In this document: positions 28,017 through 32,816 of the stretch, in pieces
Layout of the letters: each line of letters starts with the position of its first letter
Position numbering within the stretch: position 1 is the first letter of the stretch
IMG/VR virus record: IMGVR_UViG_3300034257_000039
Location: 1-32,816 of that record
Direction: 5' to 3' (one strand)
From: a virus
DNA length: 32,816 nucleotides
Notes under the pieces: model-generated
What the model saw: only the letters and a program-made list of their open reading frames with translations
Told to the model about the DNA's origin: nothing
Database searches by the model: none
Program-made: the position numbers and the translations under genes

Positions 28017-29267
28017 TTATGCTGTAGCGCCTTCCTCTATGTCCTCGATATCAGCGAAGCCCGCCCATTTCTGGAACTGCATTTTAGAAATAACGCCCGT
28101 ATTGAACATTTCCTGTACTGCTCCAGCATCCAATTTAATCCGGCTGAGTCTCTCAAAATTAATTGTTACTGAGTCCTCAGGCTGTCGTAGCATAACCAGG
28201 CGCTTATTAATAAACTCGTTCGCCAGGTCCTCTATTATTTTCTGGAGGCCCTCGAGAACTAACATTCTTTCGTCCTCTGCGACATATGCCGAGGCGAAGG
28301 TACTGCCTGAACTTTTCCCCATTGTTAAGGGGCTCTGTAAAAGGCCGATCTGTATATCAGTTTCTAGGGAGTCTTTGAAGTTCTGGACCTCTAGGGAGCC
28401 TTTGGCGTCTATGGGCGTTACTGACATACCGAAGCTTATCAGGTCCTCATTTTCCCCTAGATTTTTATGTTTCTCTGAAAATTCATCTATAGCCGCCTGG
28501 GCGTCCTCCAGGGTTATTACTTCCCTGGCGACTAGATCCTCCAGGAGCTTGAAGTCGAAAACATAGCGCCCCATACCGTATTTTTTTACGAAACTTACAT
28601 ATCCCTGGTTTATGTTCTGGAGATTTCTGATACTTTGCTCGATTGGATCCAGGAGGGAGGCCCCATAAATCCCGAACGTTTCGCGCTGCTTAACGTCGAG
28701 CTGGACCGAATCCCAGGCGTTATAAGTTCCATAGATAACATTTTCGAGCTTGTAAGGCGTTTCCTTCCCTTTCATCCCTTCATTAAGTAGGATCCCGGAT
28801 ATTTCGGGTTGCATAATATCGTCAGGAGTTTCACCAGATTTGACCCCTTCCCCGAGGATCGAGGTATAAGGCATTAAAAGAGGTTTTAGTTTGACCTTTG
28901 CCGGATCCTTTCCGATTACCTCGCCTAGATAGGTCCCATCCCTGGGAGTAAGTCGGGCCATTGTCTGCAGCTGCTCGGTAAATTTTGTTTTTCGGGCCCA
29001 TGTTGTAAATTCATCGGCCTGGATTAAGTTTTTAGATTCAAATTCAGCATTTTTGATAAGGGACAGGCCGAGCTTATTAAGGGAAGTTGAAACATGAGGC
29101 GAGGCCTTCCCTAACTGCTGAAAATATCTAAACTGGTTGAGAGTATCGAAATTTGAAAGCCCGCCCATTTTTGCGGTCATGTCTTCCCTGACTAGGGTAT
29201 TAACTCCCGCTGTTACCCTACGCTTAAAGGGTAATGGTTGAGAAGCCGCGCTTATTTCTGTTGCCAT
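28017..29267 (-). CDS. Portal protein
   Basis: 416 residues, AGGAGGGG before the ATG, positioned before MuF and after the membrane protein. Typical portal features are seen: GASLLDPIEQSIRNLQNINQGYVSFVKKYGMGRYVFDF, a helical part with QSPLTMGKSSGSTFASAYVAEDERMLVLEGLQKIIEDLANEFI, and a C-terminal GVISKMQFQKWAGF. The portal forms the dodecameric ring through which DNA is packaged and leaves. It is 416 residues, near the lower range for portals. Confidence 0.85.
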   Translation of the reverse strand: MATEISAASQPLPFKRRVTAGVNTLVREDMTAKMGGLSNFDTLNQFRYFQQLGKASPHVSTSLNKLGLSLIKNAEFESKNLIQADEFTTWARKTKFTEQLQTMARLTPRDGTYLGEVIGKDPAKVKLKPLLMPYTSILGEGVKSGETPDDIMQPEISGILLNEGMKGKETPYKLENVIYGTYNAWDSVQLDVKQRETFGIYGASLLDPIEQSIRNLQNINQGYVSFVKKYGMGRYVFDFKLLEDLVAREVITLEDAQAAIDEFSEKHKNLGENEDLISFGMSVTPIDAKGSLEVQNFKDSLETDIQIGLLQSPLTMGKSSGSTFASAYVAEDERMLVLEGLQKIIEDLANEFINKRLVMLRQPEDSVTINFERLSRIKLDAGAVQEMFNTGVISKMQFQKWAGFADIEDIEEGATA

Positions 29268-29608
29268 GTTTTCCCCTCCTGGGCTCTTGTTGCCTGGATA
29301 ATCATTTCTCCGAGTTCCAGGGCCTCGCCTGGAGTATATCCCATATCCGCGTATTTTTCAGCCTGGGAGATTATAGCCTCTGCCTCGCCTGGGCTGACAT
29401 TCCGGAGGGCCGAGTCTAGGGTCCTTTGTAATTCGGTTCCAATTTTTTCATACTTCTGGATTTCGGCCTCGGCGTTCTCTAGGTCGACTCTAAAATATTT
29501 TGGGAGGAGCCCCCGCTTATTCATATAAGTATAAAGCGCCGCCGCCGTCGAGAGGATCCCAGCAAAAAAGGAAATTAATTCCTGATAATTGAGATAAGAA
29601 AAAACCAT
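29252..29608 (-). CDS. Small membrane-anchored coiled-coil protein, possible holin-like or head protein
   Basis: 118 residues. Residues about 10-28 form a membrane segment (LISFFAGILSTAAALYTYM) followed by a basic patch (NKRGLLPKYFR) and a coiled coil of about 45 residues. It overlaps the portal start by 16 bases. A single-span protein with a basic flank and coiled coil could be a holin-like or a host-membrane factor; no named family. Start at ATG 29608. Confidence 0.6.
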   Translation of the reverse strand: MVFSYLNYQELISFFAGILSTAAALYTYMNKRGLLPKYFRVDLENAEAEIQKYEKIGTELQRTLDSALRNVSPGEAEAIISQAEKYADMGYTPGEALELGEMIIQATRAQEGKTWQQK

Positions 29609-29706
29609 AACTAACCCTTTACTTCCGTAGTCTCTTAATATATTTTATTTGAAATTCATTTGAAATAATAAAAACTTATGTTTTAAAAAAGAGATTTGCA
29701 GAAATA

Positions 29707-29767
29707 CTTAAGAAAAACTTAAGAAATGCTTAAGAAAAACTTAAGAAAAACTTAAGAAAAACTTAAA
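29707..29767. repeat. Six 11-bp phased repeats with CTTAAG core
   Basis: CTTAAG-type sites start at 29707, 29718, 29729, 29740, 29751 and (altered) 29762, each 11 bases apart, about one helical turn. Each unit is about ACTTAAGAAAA, with a 6-bp palindromic core. They lie about 130 bases upstream of the winged-helix gene at 29901 and upstream of the 29608 gene on the other strand. They would place binding sites on one face of the DNA. Operator, origin iterons or a bent-DNA element are possible. Confidence 0.75.
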
Positions 29768-29900
29768 ACTTGAAAGTTCTTTTTTCCAGATTTTCTTTAA
29801 AAGTAAAACGATATCTTTTAAAACCTTTAACCGCCTTCGTTTAATCCTTAGTTAATTTTTAAGAAATCTTAAAGAAATTAAACAAAAAGAAGGGTAGTAA
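29768..29900. promoter_or_regulatory. Leader region of winged-helix gene
   Basis: AT-rich region containing further AAGAAATCTTAAAGAAA-like words near 29863-29880. It carries the promoter of the plus-strand gene at 29901 and probably the minus promoter of 29608; no clear TATA box can be singled out. Confidence 0.4.
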
Positions 29901-30605
29901 ATGGAAAAAAAGCCGCCTCTTATTGGTTTAAAGACTGAATACCCCGATATTGAAATCGTACAGGTTTTAAACGGGAAGATTACAGAAGTGTTATTAAAGG
30001 GCCATCTGTTCGCGTTTCGTGATGATATCCCCGAGGGCCTGGACCCGTTACGTTTTGCTAATGATATGTTTAAAGTATTTGATTTTAAGAAAACAACAAT
30101 AGTAAGAAAATTAAAATCGAATACTGGCGCCATAGTAACCGATAACAGAACAGATAATAGACCAGATACTCCGGATAAAATTAAAGCCTTTTTAGACTCT
30201 AAAAGGGATCAAATAGACGAAAGAAGAGTAAAGGGCCGAGGGCGTTTAATCAATATTGAGGGTATCCCGTTCGCTACTATTAACAGCGTTTCTTTATTCA
30301 AAGAGCGGGCCATTGAAATTTATAGAAAAATGCCTATGGAATTTAAAGCCGCTGACGTTACCGAATATATGCAAAACGCCTATCCAGAGATTACGTTTTC
30401 GACGTCAAAGAACCGGGCCCGGTCTTATCTTAAATATTTCAAAGAGGAAGGTTTTGTTAATGTCGAAACGATAGGAAAGAACACAAAGGTATATAAATTT
30501 TTAAAGGCTCCTTTCGAAGCCGAGAAGCCAGCCCAGAGCGATTTTAACCCCGACGTTTTAAAAACTCAAATGGCTTTAGAACTTGATACCATGAGGAGAG
30601 CATAA
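29901..30605 (+). CDS. Probable winged-helix DNA-binding regulator
   Basis: 234 residues. The C-terminal part (about 138-200) reads FKERAIEIYRKMPMEFKAADVTEYMQNAYPEITFSTSKNRARSYLKYFKEEGFVNVETIGKNTKVYKF, a winged-helix pattern with a recognition helix (SKNRARSYLKYFKE) and a wing (GFVNVETIGKNTKVYKF). The N-terminal part is unknown. The gene stands alone on the plus strand between two minus-strand operons. It has iteron-like repeats upstream, so autoregulation or a replication-initiation role is likely. AAGAAGGGTAGTAA lies before the ATG. Confidence 0.7.
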   Translation: MEKKPPLIGLKTEYPDIEIVQVLNGKITEVLLKGHLFAFRDDIPEGLDPLRFANDMFKVFDFKKTTIVRKLKSNTGAIVTDNRTDNRPDTPDKIKAFLDSKRDQIDERRVKGRGRLINIEGIPFATINSVSLFKERAIEIYRKMPMEFKAADVTEYMQNAYPEITFSTSKNRARSYLKYFKEEGFVNVETIGKNTKVYKFLKAPFEAEKPAQSDFNPDVLKTQMALELDTMRRA

Positions 30606-30640
30606 GCCGGGTATGTCGCCCGGTTATCTTTTTCTTTTTT
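30606..30640 (+). terminator. Hairpin and T-rich terminator
   Basis: GCCGGG (30606-30611) pairs with CCCGGT (30619-30624) over a 7-base loop, followed by TTATCTTTTTCTTTTTT. It lies directly after the winged-helix gene. Confidence 0.7.
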
Positions 30641-30700
30641 GATTTGCCTTTTTGTGATAATTAGAGTTGCCCAGGAAGGCCCTATTTTATCCCTTTTGTG

Positions 30701-32137
30701 TTAGTTGCCTATAACAAAGGCTTGTCTGAAAGCTGTTTTTTTCTTCCCGAGGAGTTTTTCAAGATCGATCTTTTTGGGGCGGTTCCTTGTCAGATATTGA
30801 AAGGCCGCGCTCGAGGCGTCTACGCAATCGTCATGGAATTTTGGGTCTGGGAAGTGTGTAAGATCGCTTAGATATTCATAATTCCAGGGAGCCCGGACAA
30901 TATACACTAGGCCATTTTCAGCCGCCGCCGAAAGGGGTTTCGCTCGGACTACCTTATCGCCGCTTGCGAGTTCGCCCCGGAAACTATAGCCCTTGAAAAT
31001 AGTTGTCTTATACCTGTTTATTTCTCTCTTGGCCGCGCTGCCTGGTTCCTGCTCCATGCCTATGTCTATCTCATGCCCGTCTAGTTTCGCCGTTGCTTCG
31101 AAATGTGCCTCGGTCTGGCCTGGGGTTTTCCGGAAATGCTGGAGATCTAGGACATAATACCGCCCTTCATGCTCGCCCATAAGGACCCCCGCGCTCCAAT
31201 CAGGATTTTTATTTTCGGGGTTGGGCTCCGTCGCTGCTCCGTCCCACCATCGAACCCGGTTCATCTGGACTTGCTCGACGGGTAACTCATTAAGATTAAT
31301 GAAATTAAACCAGGGAGTCCGAAACATGTTTCCGGCTGAGTGCCTTATTTTCCAGTTTCCCCCGAGGAGGCGCTCCCTATCCACAAAGGAAAGGGCTAAA
31401 AGATTAGCTCTGTAACCAGGATCATTATTAAGAAGGGCCGGGTTATCGTCCAGGCTGGCCGGGATAAAGGTTAAGGATTTGGGTAAAAAATCTTTGTCAG
31501 GGATTAGGCCCTCGGTCTGGATCCGTAGCTCGGCCTTAGAGTCAGCCCAGAAAATTGAATCCCCGTTTTTGATAAACCATCTCAGGACCCCGGACCGCTC
31601 CGGGATAGGGTAACCTGTTTCCTGGTCTATCCAGTAGGCTATTAGGTCGGCGACCCAGCTCTCGGCGTCAGGGTTGCAGGTTGCTCGAACATAGGGTTTA
31701 ATTCCGCATACGCTCCGGTTACGGGAGAGCATATAAAAAAATTGTGACTCTGTAAAATGTGTTAGTTCGTCGAACGCTTCATAACAGATTTGCGAGCCCT
31801 GATAATTGAATTTCGTTTTTTCGTGTTCCATATGAGAGAACTTAATAGTATTCTGGAACTTCGGAAAATACCAGGATAAATCCGACTCTCTGGGGACCCC
31901 GCCCTTATAGGGATAGATATTCTCTGAATCATCCCAGAGGCCGCCCTCGTTCTGTATTTCCGGGTATGTTCTTCGAAAAATAACAGAGGTAAACCCTTTA
32001 ATGTGAATCCTTCGGATAGGATCCAGGAGGAGCGAAAACGATTTCCCGCCGCCCGCTGCTCCTCCGTATATCAAAATATCTGCAGGACTTAGGAAATATT
32101 GCTCCTGGGGTCCTGGCTGGGCTCTAAAATCTGTCAT
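30701..32137 (-). CDS. terL: Terminase large subunit (TerL)
   Basis: 478 residues. The ATPase part has Walker A GGAAGGGKS (25-33), Walker B ICYEAFDE (117-124) and the coupling motif ATCNPD (152-157). The nuclease part has RWWD (296-299), EQEPGS (362-367) and the late acidic motif HDDCVDA (435-441), typical of the RNase H-like TerL nuclease. It pumps DNA into the prohead and cuts it. ATGA overlap with terS. Length is normal for the family. Confidence 0.95.
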   Translation of the reverse strand: MTDFRAQPGPQEQYFLSPADILIYGGAAGGGKSFSLLLDPIRRIHIKGFTSVIFRRTYPEIQNEGGLWDDSENIYPYKGGVPRESDLSWYFPKFQNTIKFSHMEHEKTKFNYQGSQICYEAFDELTHFTESQFFYMLSRNRSVCGIKPYVRATCNPDAESWVADLIAYWIDQETGYPIPERSGVLRWFIKNGDSIFWADSKAELRIQTEGLIPDKDFLPKSLTFIPASLDDNPALLNNDPGYRANLLALSFVDRERLLGGNWKIRHSAGNMFRTPWFNFINLNELPVEQVQMNRVRWWDGAATEPNPENKNPDWSAGVLMGEHEGRYYVLDLQHFRKTPGQTEAHFEATAKLDGHEIDIGMEQEPGSAAKREINRYKTTIFKGYSFRGELASGDKVVRAKPLSAAAENGLVYIVRAPWNYEYLSDLTHFPDPKFHDDCVDASSAAFQYLTRNRPKKIDLEKLLGKKKTAFRQAFVIGN

Positions 32138-32610
32138 ACTTTACCGGGCCCTATTAAATCAGGATCCCGCCCATTGTCCGGAAGGTAAAAAATAACGGGG
32201 CTGTCTGAATACCCGCCGCCCTCGACGTTAAGCTTTTGGGGCTGATCCAGGCCTAGAAGCCTGGCCCGCCTTTCCTTAATCTTTAATCTTATTATCGCCC
32301 ACTTCTCCAGCTGTCGGGATAAGGGCCTCCCTGGATCCCCTTCTCCTGGCTTCGAGGCTTCATAGTTAAGCGCCGCCTCTAGCTCCATATAATTAAGATC
32401 TGCGAGTTCTCGGGCTATTGTTTCCTGGATTGTGATCTCTGAGTTTTTTTTCCATTGATCTATTAAAAATTTCAGGTCCCTGGAAACTGTCGGCTGAGAT
32501 ATCCCGAGCTGGTCGGCTATTTCTTCCTGATCGTAACGCATACGATACAATCGAGCGACTTCTCGCCGCCTGGCCGCCATATCAGCCTTTTCTTTCGGGG
32601 TCTGGCTCAT
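32134..32610 (-). CDS. terS: Terminase small subunit (TerS)
   Basis: 158 residues with a clear helix-turn-helix at about 27-49 (YDQEEIADQLGISQPTVSRDLKFLI), followed by a helical region for oligomerisation. It precedes TerL with ATGA overlap. No Shine-Dalgarno site precedes the ATG, so it may be leaderless. The 5' end lies beside the 81-bp repeat array, which contains altered copies of its promoter and first codons. TerS proteins often bind packaging sites near their own gene, so the repeats are the natural candidate pac site. Confidence 0.85.
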   Translation of the reverse strand: MSQTPKEKADMAARRREVARLYRMRYDQEEIADQLGISQPTVSRDLKFLIDQWKKNSEITIQETIARELADLNYMELEAALNYEASKPGEGDPGRPLSRQLEKWAIIRLKIKERRARLLGLDQPQKLNVEGGGYSDSPVIFYLPDNGRDPDLIGPGKV

Positions 32611-32622
32611 GGTTTTAGGTAA

Positions 32623-32816
32623 AAGTGTCAGATAGATTTAACAGAAAACGGACACTTTTTTAACAGTTGTTTTTTTCGGGGTCTTGCTTATGGTTTTAGG
32701 TAAAAGTGTCAGATAGATTTAACAGAAAACGGACACTTTTTTAACAGTTGTTTTTTTCGGGGTCTTGCTTATGGTTTTAGGTAAAAGTGTCAGATAGATT
32801 TAACAGAAAACGGACA
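32623..32816. repeat. 81-bp tandem repeat, right end of contig
   Basis: Copies begin at 32623, 32704 and 32785 (the last cut at the contig end). They continue the series at 1-81 and 82-128 if the ends are joined, giving about three units plus the partial homology within the terS start (32590-32622). Copy number in the real molecule may be higher, since assemblers collapse such arrays. Confidence 0.9.

Noticed and set aside
28006-28566. Open frame of 186 codons on the plus strand opposite the portal gene
   Set aside because: It is a shadow of the portal coding sequence; the portal has the conserved residues and ribosome site, and the antisense product has no family pattern.
29707-29767. CRISPR array
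   Set aside because: The repeats are only 11 bases long with no spacers of normal size, so they are iterons or operator sites.

Overview
The window looks like an almost complete genome of a tailed (Caudoviricetes-type, siphovirus-like) virus, probably of a euryarchaeon near the methanogens or methanotrophs. It carries a full head-tail morphogenesis set: TerS, TerL, portal, MuF, protease/scaffold, decoration protein, HK97-fold capsid, connectors, tail tube, G/T chaperones, tape measure and a tail-tip hub. Host hints are DUF2341 domains in the tail-tip protein (a domain common in methanogen surface proteins), archaeal-style TATA boxes and Shine-Dalgarno sites, genes that seem leaderless, and no TAG stop among the 52 genes listed. 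The last 113 bases repeat the first 113, so the contig probably closes into a circle or is a circularly permuted genome. No polymerase, primase, integrase, lysin or tRNA was recognised.

Layout. (1) 1-190 and 32623-32816: an 81-bp tandem repeat derived from the start of the terS gene. (2) 191-1502: a zinc-ribbon gene and two small possible DNA-binding genes around a 41-bp perfect inverted repeat at 445-755, the best candidate replication origin or operator. (3) 1845-5935, minus strand: a tightly packed operon of unrecognised small genes. (4) 6088-7166, plus strand: a lipoprotein and two small genes, followed by a structured non-coding stretch. (5) 22986 down to 8183, minus strand: protease/scaffold, decoration, capsid, connectors, tail terminator, tube, chaperones, tape measure, small tail proteins and a 1148-residue hub/receptor protein. 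(6) 23156-24984, plus strand: five small cargo genes, one with a YkgJ-like cysteine cluster. (7) 29608 down to 25610, minus strand: a membrane protein, portal, and a MuF head protein gene broken by a split intein with an HNH endonuclease gene between the halves. (8) 29901-30605, plus strand: a probable winged-helix regulator preceded by 11-bp phased repeats. (9) 32610 down to 30701, minus strand: terminase small and large subunits.

Two results stand out. First, the MuF minor head protein is interrupted exactly at the conserved Cys of its PPLHxxCR motif. The N-half ends in an intein N-domain, an HNH gene follows, and a separate reading frame supplies the intein C-domain and the rest of MuF. 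This is a fractured-gene split intein, or a very recent break of one long intein. Second, seven genes have a good Shine-Dalgarno site 6-8 bases upstream of a near-cognate start (ATA, ATT, ACG or CTG). For six of them no ATG, GTG or TTG lies at the proper place; the seventh has a competing upstream ATG. The virus also has a textbook A AAA AAC -1 frameshift site between its two tail chaperone frames.

The gene calls of the structural module rest on residue patterns and gene order. Most small genes are unrecognised and are described only by what can be seen.
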